Shown: positions 55,655 to 64,000 of the stretch, one piece after another
Position numbering within the stretch: position 1 is the stretch's first letter
How the letters are laid out: each line of letters opens with the position of its first letter
Source: Micropterix aruncella
Taxonomy: Eukaryota > Arthropoda > Insecta > Lepidoptera > Micropterigidae
Assembly (NCBI GenBank): GCA_944548615.1
Contig: OX155964.1
Span: 16,968,653-17,032,652, forward strand
Direction: 5' to 3'
Length of the DNA stretch: 64,000 nucleotides
Notes under the pieces: generated by a model
Seen by the model: the letters and a program-made list of their open reading frames with translations, nothing else
Told to the model about the DNA's origin: nothing
Databases searched by the model: none
Made by a program: the position numbers and the translations under genes

Positions 55655-55717
55655 GCTTTCTCCTGTACAAGCTACACCAATAATTTTTAAATTCCGTCTT
55701 ATATTTTTACTACATAT

Positions 55718-56062
55718 TGGGCCCGATTGCGTTTCTTTGTGAACTAAAACTGAAATTAGTTCAAGCGAACTAGATAGAGTAATACGTTAGAGCGGAATAT
55801 GAAACGAACGATCGTCGATAAAAAAACTACCTGTCGATTTTATACTTGTCCGAATAAATTTCAACACAATTCGTGTGGTCTTAGATTCTGCTACTTTATC
55901 TTTGGCGGGTAGTTTTAATGCGAAAAAGTGACAACCGCTCATTTCACATTCCGCTTTAGCACAGTATAACACCTGGTATACTGTGGCTCTAGCCTATTGC
56001 CCTGTCTCGTTCACACGAACCAATTTCCGATTTTAGTTCACGATGCAATACAATCGAGCCCA
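55718..56062. mobile_element. Foldback MITE (TGGGCCCGATTGCG ends), copy 3, with an insertion
   Basis: 345 bp; same ends and interior as 2602-2920 and 38263-38562. At 55953-55993 it carries a 33-bp extra segment relative to both sister copies, made of a 25-bp palindrome plus a duplicated 8-mer. Confidence 0.9.
55961..55985. repeat. Nano-palindrome insertion, ACAGTATA type, copy 2
   Basis: 25 bp; arms ACAGTATA and TATACTGTG around a short CACCTGG-type centre. Flanked by GCTTTAGC (55953-55960) and GCTCTAGC (55986-55993), seven of eight identical. Sister MITEs have a single GCTCTA(G/A)C at this point, proving an insertion with target duplication. Confidence 0.85.
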
Positions 56063-56063
56063 T

Positions 56064-56212
56064 TAACGCCTCAAGAAGCGCGGTTCGTTTCTCGGCTAAG
56101 GGCCAACAGATGGAACGGAACCCAACCGGGTTCGTCCGCCGACCGAGAGGGCGGTTTTTAAAATTGAAATAATATTCAGATGAAAGTCTTGGAGCGACAC
56201 AACCGATTTTTT
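56064..56212 (+). repeat. Dispersed repeat B, copy 2
   Basis: CAACAGATGGAACGGAACCC, then AACCGGGTTCGTCCGCCGACC and the tail GTCTTGGAGCGACACAACCG match 3648-3850. It abuts repeat Z. Confidence 0.6.
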
Positions 56213-56620
56213 AACACGCTTTTATTATGTCGACTTGTATGTAGGTAACTATGTAATGGAATCTAAGGTAACTAATTTAACCATCTTCCAAGGATCGTAG
56301 CGTCATGAAAATTGGCATCTGTAGGTATGTAGTTCTGATGACAATACAATAATATGGTACTGTCGAACTGATCAGATGATGGAGTCGAAAGATATGAACT
56401 GGAACTTCATGATGGAACATCGTATCATAGCTGTGTTTGGACTTGTAAGAAAAGTCTTGGAATGAACTTTGACCACGATTAGGTTTCAAGGTCTGATGAT
56501 GAAGCCGGAAGATAGGCGCTGGCATTCCATGATGGAATATCGTATTATAGCCGTGTGTATGTGAATATCGTATCATAGCCCAAAAGCGTGTTTTTAGTGT
56601 TTTTTTTAAACTATTAATTT
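56213..56620 (-). repeat. Dispersed repeat Z, copy 2
   Basis: Inverted relative to 43190-43590 and similar throughout, including both internal GATGGAACATCGTATCATAG units. Confidence 0.75.
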
Positions 56621-56659
56621 ATTATTAGTATTGTATTTTATTACAATGTTGCCCCACTC

Positions 56660-57060
56660 TTCCGTTGAAATAATGTTTCGCCATGACGAGCCAGTTGAGC
56701 AGCCGTTCAGAGACGAAATGTCACCACTCCACGGCATCTCCCGTTTTTTGCATCATGTAAAACTTTTCGCAATAAAGCGGCTGCACAAATTGCGTTGGGG
56801 ATAATTAAAATGTTCGCCGAACGCCGATCTCAAGCCAACCACCATTTTTTTAGTTTAGCTTCCGCGAAGCTGCGAGCGAGCGACGAGTCCGCCTTACGAC
56901 GAAATAGCCCGCTCACCCCCTCGCGCTGGAAATGAAACTCGTTCGAATGGCTTCTCGGAAGGGCAGCCTCTCGCTCGCACCTACGCACGTTTCGTATTCG
57001 CGTCCCTTTCCAATAGCGCTGGTACGCTTGGCTCTGACTCTCTCGGAAACAGCGTTGCCA
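56660..57060. other. GC/CpG-rich block without repeats
   Basis: Unlike the surroundings, it is rich in GCGA/TCGC phrases (e.g. AGCTGCGAGCGAGCGACGAG near 56866). No coding frame or family match. A regulatory or conserved non-coding block, or an old element, are possible. Confidence 0.3.
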
Positions 57061-57431
57061 GGTTAAATAAATTCCTTTTATTACAAAATATTATTCTGTC
57101 GGAATAGTAAAAGTAGATTAAACGTCCTACCTTTGGGTTTTTTATTAAAAAAGTAGGTAAAAAATCATTGGGTTGTTTTCATTAGATTTCTAAATAACAA
57201 TACCTGTTTACAATATACCTCGCAAATATGTTTTACACAAGAGACCCAGTTATTCAAATTCAAATTCAATTGTTTTATTTTACAAAAATCATAATAACAG
57301 TTATAGATAAATTAAACCTAACCTAATTGGATCGCACGAGACGTCCGCACTAAGGTAGGCTCAGGTAGGCTCAGGCAGGCTCAGTTTATTACCCTTTTTG
57401 TATTGAGAAGCGTAGAAACAATTTGACGTAT
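57061..57431. other. AT-rich spacer
   Basis: AGGCTCAGGTAGGCTCAGGC near 57356 is a short tandem; nothing else recognised. Confidence 0.4.
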
Positions 57432-57748
57432 GGCGCTCTCTAGATGATCAAGCATGCTTGACAAGCTCGCGTCGCGGGCAGGGAGGGGATCGTAAACCGC
57501 AGGAAATATGCTATTTTTTTGTTGTTGAATATTTACCAAAAATGCCTAATTTTGTAGTTTATACTAGGGAGTCACGTTAATTAGATGTAATTGATTGATG
57601 TATGATTGATTCCCTTGTATAAAACTACACAATTAGGCATTTGTCGTAAATACTAAAAAAAAATATTAGCACATTTCCTGCGGCTTACGATCCCCTCCCA
57701 GCCCGGGACGCTATGCTTGATAAGCATGCTTGATCGTCTAGAGACCCC
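57432..57748. mobile_element. Palindromic MITE (GGGGCTCCCTAG ends), copy 2
   Basis: About 317 bp, the same palindromic layout and inner phrases (AATGCCTAATTTTGTAGTTT, GGGAGGGGATCGTAAACCGC) as 52676-53000. The right end runs GACCCC then TTA; the left end is mutated (GGCGCTCTCTAG), so its target site is not clear. Confidence 0.82.
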
Positions 57749-60035
57749 TTAACACTTACGCTTTGTGGGTTTCGTTTTTTTTGTAATCGAGCATAGGTAC
57801 TAGAACGTAGAGATACGGGTTGTTGCTTTCGGGCGATAATATTACGTACGTTGGTATAGGTAGGGCGGATAAAACTAAATGTCTCTAGTAATATAAGAAG
57901 ATGTGGAGCAGGAGCCCTCGTTGATCAAAAATACGATTACAAATATAATGTATGATGGCGCAATACATGGCGTTACCACTGATTATATATAGGGTATTTG
58001 GCAGTTAGGATTTGGCAGCTAGGATTTTACTACGCAACGCAACATGTACCAAACATTAATTAATCTTCTCTATGTCTGTATGGCGGCACAATATAAATGG
58101 CGCTCTAAACACGGTATCCTATCTCGAAATAAAATCATTATTGAGATGCCGCAGTGCGTTTACTGATAAACTAAAATTAACACTTCAGGCCTCGGCCCCT
58201 CAGCCGATTGACAAGTTGATGTCGCAAAAAATTTTTGTAAAAATTAGTAAAAAAAATGAATTATGACATTTTCTCGCCAAAACATTAATTACTGCCGAAC
58301 CACTGTACCCATAATTAAAATAAAACATATCAACATAATAAAACCTAATAAAATAAAACAAATTAAATTAAAATTAAATTAAAACGGGGCCGTCACGCTG
58401 AATCGTGTTGTGGCCGATATCGGCCAATTGGGGCTCTAGACAATGGGACTTATTAATGAGGTAGACGCATACGATTGCGTTTATTTATTGACATCAAATT
58501 GCTGTAGAATCAAATGTTACATTTGTAATAAGCTTTCGTTTGGTATATGTGGCAGTGTTACTACAAACTTCGTAAGAGGGTACGAAATTACTTATTGTCC
58601 TTTGAGGAACATGTAGGGGATAGAACGGGGGAGAGTGGGAGGGGGTCTTTTAGGTGTATATCATCGTCGTTTTGAAATTAGAAGTCATTTTAGATACATA
58701 ATTAGGGTTAGCTTCCATAGAAGCTAAAACTAAAATGTGTTTTTTTTCTTGTAAACGGATCTAACGATTTCGGATAAAAATTTCTTTATAGATAGTCTCT
58801 ATAGACACCGATACAATGCGCTCACTGGTTATTCCGGGAAATTATACTGAATAGATTCTTTATTGTTCATATGTGTGTACATATGCAGTAGGTGGGTGTA
58901 CGTAGTTTAGGTGTACTATTATTTAGGCTTATAAAATAAGACAAAAATAAACTAATTTAAATTTATTTTGTAAAGTGGTTTAAAATGTAATAAAAATCTG
59001 TTTTCCTTATGAAATAAATGAGATTATTTTTATCCTGCATTGCCATTCTCGCTCATCAAATTATTAACATTATAATAAATCAAACCATATTTATTTTCAA
59101 AAAATACGGCTAGAGTGTAGCATATACAGACATGAAATAAACAATTAAAATGCAATAATTAAATAAAATAACATAAATCCCTAAGTTAAAACTCACTCAA
59201 ATTGTACAAACATTTGGATAACAAATATTGTTTCGTTCCTTTTAATAAATTAAACATAATTATTAATATCTTTCAAGTTTTGTGGCATTTTATTATATCA
59301 TCGAGAGTTTACACTTCTATATAATAAATATATCGTCGAGAGTTGGAACTCTTATTTATTAGCCATTTCTTTAATGCTAGAGTCAACTGGGGCTGTTTTA
59401 AGGACTTCATTTGGTTTGGAATGATACAAAACACATTTAATCTAAATTAAACAGTTTAGAAATCAGTCCTCGTAAACAAATTATATTTGCTACGTTATGG
59501 TAACACCGTTTCACACCCACACTCGCTAGAAAAATACAATAGTTTTCCGCCGCGCAACCATAAGTCTGTGCGCGCAACTTGGCGAGCGCGTCGCTGGCAA
59601 CTCCGCCGAAGTTTGCTGACATGTCGCGATCTTCAGCATTGTTTTCAATTGTTTTTCTTTCGGAAAACCCAAATCTTCAATGATTACAACGTGACAAACA
59701 TGTTTTTCGCGAACAGAAGGACGTTATACAAGTATTTGTACCAGACTGTTGTGATCGAGTGCTGTTTTTCTCGTGAATGTTGTTTGAAAATATAAAATGT
59801 TGTTTGTGTCATTGAGGTTTGGACCGAGCTGCGGATTTTTACCTTGGACAATCTCATGAAAGGTGAGAGAATGGATTTTTATTTTATTGCTTAGGGAGTT
59901 CGGAGTATCTCTATCTGTTGAGAGGTGCGTTTCGAGGTTATGTTTGGTTAGGTTGCCGCGTATTTTTGAATAAGACTGGTATAATGCATTATAGGAACCT
60001 GTTCTACATTGTTTATTCTTTAACTTCACTTGTTA
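57749..60035. other. AT-rich spacer
   Basis: No gene recognised. 59540-59610 is GC-rich (GCGCGCAACTTGGCGAGCGCG). Phrase ATCGTCGAGAGTT / ATCATCGAGAGTT is duplicated near 59300-59345. Confidence 0.35.
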
Positions 60036-61092
60036 TTATATTCACCACACTGATTCTAAATCTACAATAATCTTATTTGGCCTCAACAAATACGCGAGAT
60101 ACCTACAGGCATTCAAAGAAACGTCAAAGGTTTCGTCAAACCTACATTTCGGTAGGTTGTTCGTTTTTTTAAAACTACATAAAACACCTTTAAGGTGGTA
60201 GTGTACTGGTAGTTTAGTTTTGGTATTATTAGTTGGTTTTGGAATAGGAACCTCTTAGTTACAAAATAGGAACCTCTTCTAGTGATTTTTTAAGTCACCT
60301 GACTACCTAGGCATTCAAAGAAGCGTCAAACCCATACATTTCGGTAGGTTTTTTTTACATTAAACACATACATTAGTTTTTTTTAAATAAACACCTATTT
60401 GGCGGTAATTTAGATTTGTTTTTGAACAATCTTAAAAACTGAGTTTAAAAAAAACTTTTTTTAAATGTAAGTACCTAAATTAGTTTTTTTTGTCTCGAAA
60501 TTTTATCGTCCGAAGGTTTTTTCTTTTAAAATTTAGCATTACAATTATCAAATCTAGTAGTATTTCTTTATTTTTTCGATTTTTGATAATAGTTCCTATT
60601 CTGCAATAATTCGTTAGCCTTTTTTAGAACAGTCGTAAAAAAAAAAGTAAAAAAGTATTTAAAAAAATGTTTTTTTTTTGTCTTGAAATATTGCGTGTCC
60701 GAGGCTTTTTTCTATTACATTTAGCATTACAAAGATCGAATCTATGTAGTAGTGTTTTTTATTTTATTTTAACTTTTAAGAAACATTCCAAACAAAGTAC
60801 CTACATATACCTATTCGATTTATGTCAATCGTTGTAAATTGCATTGTTCTTTCAAAGTTTTTGCGTTTTTTTTGTCTATATAGATATAATCATGATAAGA
60901 CTGAAGGAATATTATGCAGTTTAGCTAACTCTGCTATATTAACCTCTGGCAAATATTTGTGTATGAATTGTAAAAAAAACTAACTTAACCTACCAAAATG
61001 TAAGTGTTTGGTTTGGCGCTTCTTTAAACGCACCTCTTATTTATAGTTAGATCAAAGTTTTTACAGATTCAGAATCAGTGTGATGAATATAA
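60036..61092. mobile_element. Possible DNA element with imperfect 28-bp inverted ends
   Basis: TATATTCACCACACTGATTC on the left matches GAATCAGTGTGATGAATATA on the right (one difference in this block). No ORF; interior T-rich. No target duplication found, so the superfamily is unknown. Confidence 0.45.
60420..60780. repeat. ~190-bp tandem duplication, diverged
   Basis: TTTTTTTTGTCTCGAAATTT...GTCCGAAGG...TTTAGCATTACAA (60483 on) recurs as TTTTTTTTGTCTTGAAATAT...GTCCGAGGC...TTTAGCATTACAA (about 60672 on). An earlier pair, AGGCATTCAAAGAA(A/G)CGTCAAA, is at 60109 and 60310. Confidence 0.6.
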
Positions 61093-62589
61093 TGGGACAT
61101 TAAACCATCTTCAATGTGTCAGATGAGTGCTAAACTGCATAAATACCGCGAACTGGAATCTGTGACACGTAAAACCTGTCGCACACTATTTTGGAATTTG
61201 ATTGCAGTCTGATTAGTGAAAGTGGGAATCTGATTGGAGTACTGGTTCGGTGTGAATCCGGATTTATAGATGAAACTTATAGCAATGTATTTGACCATCT
61301 ATAAGAATATTTATAATGTTTTTTTTTATAAAGGACTGAAGGATTAAAATTCAATAATTTAATAATGATACAATAATAACTTTTAATTCTTAGTGCTATC
61401 TATCGCATTTATATACAGGCTGATTACATCGCAGAGAGATAGAATTCCATCAATTAGTATATCTGAACATTAAAGTGCGCAATTATTACGCACTGAAACC
61501 TCTATACTAAATTAAAATTTGAAATATTTATGTAAATAATATTAAAATAATAAAAGCTATGATTTAAAAATCGTTTTGTTTTAAATATTATTATTTCATG
61601 TCAAGGTAGTATACCGTATAGACACAATATACCACAAACAGTAGCTTCTATTTGAACAAAATTGTAATCAAAGCGAATACGTCACGAGTCGTAAGGGCTC
61701 GCATATGCTCGCCAGATGTTCCACTACTCGGCCTACGCCCGAACGCTCGAAAAGGTCGGCAGCCTTTACTTGGCCGTAATGCTAAATGTTCGCGTTCGTC
61801 GGGACGTACCCCTCTTCCCGCATTGCCTTGTAGCTCGAGAGTAAAGCTACTAGTTGCTGTGGCATAGTCGTGTTTAGAGCGGCATCTATAGTGGCGGCGC
61901 CACACTGCTATACTACTACGAGAACGCCGCTATATTGGACATAAGTGATGAATAATGAATGTTTAGAACTGTGAGTGCCATTCGCTTCGCTTCGTAGTAA
62001 AATCCTAGTTGCCAATTCGTAGTACTGCGTTGAGTAATCACATACGCTATTAATCAATGGTAATATGCACTGAGAAAAATATTGGATTGATTCTTACATT
62101 TACATTTTGTTGTTACGGTTTTATACAGAATAACAATGTTTCAATCGTAATTTTGTTGAATTGCAAGGAATTTTGTTGAAACTCGAGTATATTAACATTT
62201 TCTTTACGGTTAATACGGAACTAAGAGTATACTGTAGTTTCCACATGATTCATGTGTCCGACTATACTTATCCGTACGCATACTATTACATGCTGTCATG
62301 TTAGAAGCGAGATCCCAAGGTCGCGACGTAATGAAATAACATTACGACACGGTAACTGCCGTCACGCCAATACCGTTACGCGTCTTGTTAATTCATACGT
62401 ATGGACCACAGTCCGAGTTATATACGTAATCCTTGTTGAAACATGCGTATTTTGTTATATATACATTGTTATATTTTCTCAGTGTGTTTATCTCAAGCAC
62501 GACATAACTAACTACCTACTTCATTTTCAATGGAAAACCAACTGGATTTGAAATTCGGCGAATTGACTTTCTATTTAATTAGTTCGCGG
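61093..62589. other. Spacer with GC-rich island
   Basis: 61680-61920 is GC-rich; open frames on both strands lack recognisable domains. No gene supported. Confidence 0.35.
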
Positions 62590-62770
62590 TGCAGTGCCCG
62601 CTTCGTCGTTCTTGACAGAGTATGAGTGAAGTACTTTGGAGATAATTAATTACTACGTCGAAGCAGTCGATGTTTCAACGGCGGCGGGAGCGGCGGCGAG
62701 TTCGAAATTAAATGGCATGGATGCCCAACTAACCGACCATAACGTCAGACTATGGGGCTGGACAGTGACA
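62590..62770. other. GC-rich block without repeats
   Basis: Contains GGCGGCGGGAGCGGCGGCGA and then AAATTAAATGGCATGGATGC. No frame or family match; possible conserved non-coding DNA. Confidence 0.25.
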
Positions 62771-62829
62771 GACAAAAAGCACTTCTCGCGAGGGTGATAT
62801 TAACATTCTTACGAGTGATTCTGCTTTAA

Positions 62830-63211
62830 CACTAAACGTACCCATATTTTTATATATTTACCTATTCCTACCCTAAAGGGTCCAGTGACCCCTCTATTAA
62901 AAGTTATACATTTTTCGATGTATTGCGAAAAGCATACCAGTTGGTACGGTACAATTTGGCGTAAGAATAAAACATTTTTTCTTCAAATCACGATTAAAAG
63001 TTGTCTTTTTCCTTTATATCTAAACCCACACTATGCACCATTATTGTTACTTTTAATCTCATTTTGGGGCTCAAAATGGCTTTTATGAAGGATATATGTT
63101 CAGTAAATAAAATTCGATCATTAAAAAAAATGTGTTTTTTTTAAATTTAAAAAAAAATGATTACTGAAGGGGTTAAAAAGGGTCATTTGACCCCTCATGG
63201 TGGTTTTAGTG
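62830..63211. mobile_element. piggyBac-like non-autonomous element
   Basis: 382 bp. Left end CACTAAACGTACCC after TTAA (62826-62829); right end GGTTTTAGTG before TTAG (63212-63215, one change from TTAA). GGGTC(C/A)(A/T)(G/T)TGACCCCTC occurs near both ends as a subterminal palindrome. This layout is familiar for insect piggyBac-like elements. No transposase. Confidence 0.7.
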
Positions 63212-63489
63212 TTAGGTCACCTATTTATAGATAGGAGCCAAAGGCCCGAGGTACGATGTAAATAATAGAGGTACCTACCCAATAAAGACAAATAAATAAA
63301 TAAAGACAGACACCAAATAAAGACAATAAAGTCGACAAATAAAATTTTACTCTCATAAAACGTTAGAACTTTCGCTATTTGAATAAAATTTGCAGTTAAA
63401 ACATTGATAACTATATCTTTTATTTTAATTATGCAATGTGATGGTTAGATTAGTATTCCCTCCGTAAATTTATGTTTGAGCAACTAGAG
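63212..63489. other. AT-rich spacer
   Basis: ACCAAATAAAGACAATAAAG-type short tandem near 63275-63330. No gene. Confidence 0.4.
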
Positions 63490-64000
63490 CTGTCAACTAC
63501 AACGGGCGAACCCGTCACCTCAGGAAGTTTTAACAATATTGATCGTTCTGTCTGCCTTGAGGTGGGCGCAGAAGACTTGGGACGAAAACAATCCACAGTC
63601 TAGCTACGCCACCTGCCCGTCAGAGGCCAATGACTCACGGCGAGGCACCGGGAAAGGTACACAGCGGGCAGCCACTCCCCCTGACTGCCAGTTTGGAAGG
63701 ATATCTCCATCTCGAATTAACCTTCAGGATACCTCCTACCTCCTCACTGGTTAAACGATCGAGGTCGCTTGCGCGGTCCTCTCCCTTATGTAGCGGTGAA
63801 ACGGTGTCTACCGAATCTATCGCGGACCACGGCATCCTTTGTCCGGCTAAAGAGCCGGGCAAAGGATGCCGTGGACGGCTACCCGGAATCGGGTAGCCCA
63901 TGATCGTTTCAAGAGCAGTCCCCGTAAGGTGAGCAACTACCCCCGCTCTAAAGGAGACATGTTTCCAGACTCCCCCGACTGTTAAGCAGAATGGACAATC
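63490..64000 (+). mobile_element. Family A copy, running off the window
   Basis: Begins GCTGTCAACTACAACGGGCG with the CAGGAAGTTTTAAC subfamily head, continues with CACGGCGAGGCACCGGGAAA and TTAACCTTCAGGATACCTCC, then past the window end. It contains two strong hairpins not preserved in other copies. Confidence 0.85.
63827..63898 (+). repeat. Paired hairpins within the family A copy
   Basis: First hairpin 63827-63874: a 22-bp stem (CCACGGCATCCTTTG ... CAAAGGATGCCGTGG) with one T/G mismatch and a 4-nt loop. Second, 63877-63898: GGCTACCCG, loop GAAT, CGGGTAGCC, perfect. They lie two bases apart. Confidence 0.85.

Overview
This looks like a repeat-dense, AT-rich piece of an insect nuclear genome, most likely lepidopteran. 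The evidence is the mix of element families: Ty1/copia with a half-tRNA initiator-Met primer site, mariner, pogo with a C-terminal zinc finger, RTE, I-like and jockey/CR1-like LINE ends, piggyBac-like MITEs, a YqaJ-exonuclease relic and a CLIP-type serine protease relic. Nothing bacterial is present: no operons, no CRISPR, no rRNA. I could not identify any intact host protein-coding gene. The order-level call is inference.

Layout. 0-8.2 kb: a full-length 727-bp retroposed element with a 13-bp target duplication (family A), a broken I-like LINE end, a foldback MITE, very long TA microsatellites held between ~200-bp inverted arms, and a broken mariner transposase. 8.55-11.3 kb: a pogo/Tigger-type transposon complete end to end (25-bp TIRs, TA duplication, 5' UTR intron, iterated subterminal motif, transposase with one frameshift and one stop). 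11.3-18.3 kb: AT-rich spacer with LINE scraps, a tRNA-like relic and repeat arms. 18.3-21.7 kb: a YqaJ-like exonuclease pseudogene split by a ~1.95-kb antisense insertion carrying a 5'-truncated LINE end plus serine-protease and CLIP-domain relics. 21.7-32.4 kb: spacer, a TTAA-flanked MITE, three family A pieces, a tRNA-derived SINE and a small tandem array. 32.49-37.29 kb: an intact copia-type retrotransposon (1346-codon gag-pol, 173-bp LTRs identical by eye, 5-bp duplication), the only intact long gene here and evidently young. 37.5-64 kb: further MITEs, LINE ends, tandem repeats and three more family A copies.

The most unusual signal is a set of tiny palindromic insertions (25-31 bp), each flanked by 7-10-bp direct repeats. 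One type (arms CATTGATTATA / TATAATCAATG) occurs three times. A second (arms near ACAGTATACCA / TGGTATACTGT) occurs twice, once demonstrably inserted into a MITE whose two sister copies lack it. A third hairpin stands alone. They behave like extremely reduced transposons or the product of a hairpin-templated insertion process. Iterated subterminal binding-site-like motifs in the pogo element and in an unrelated 916-bp non-autonomous element, and a possible LINE 3' transduction of protease sequence, are the next most interesting. All identities here are by eye; no searches or alignments were run.
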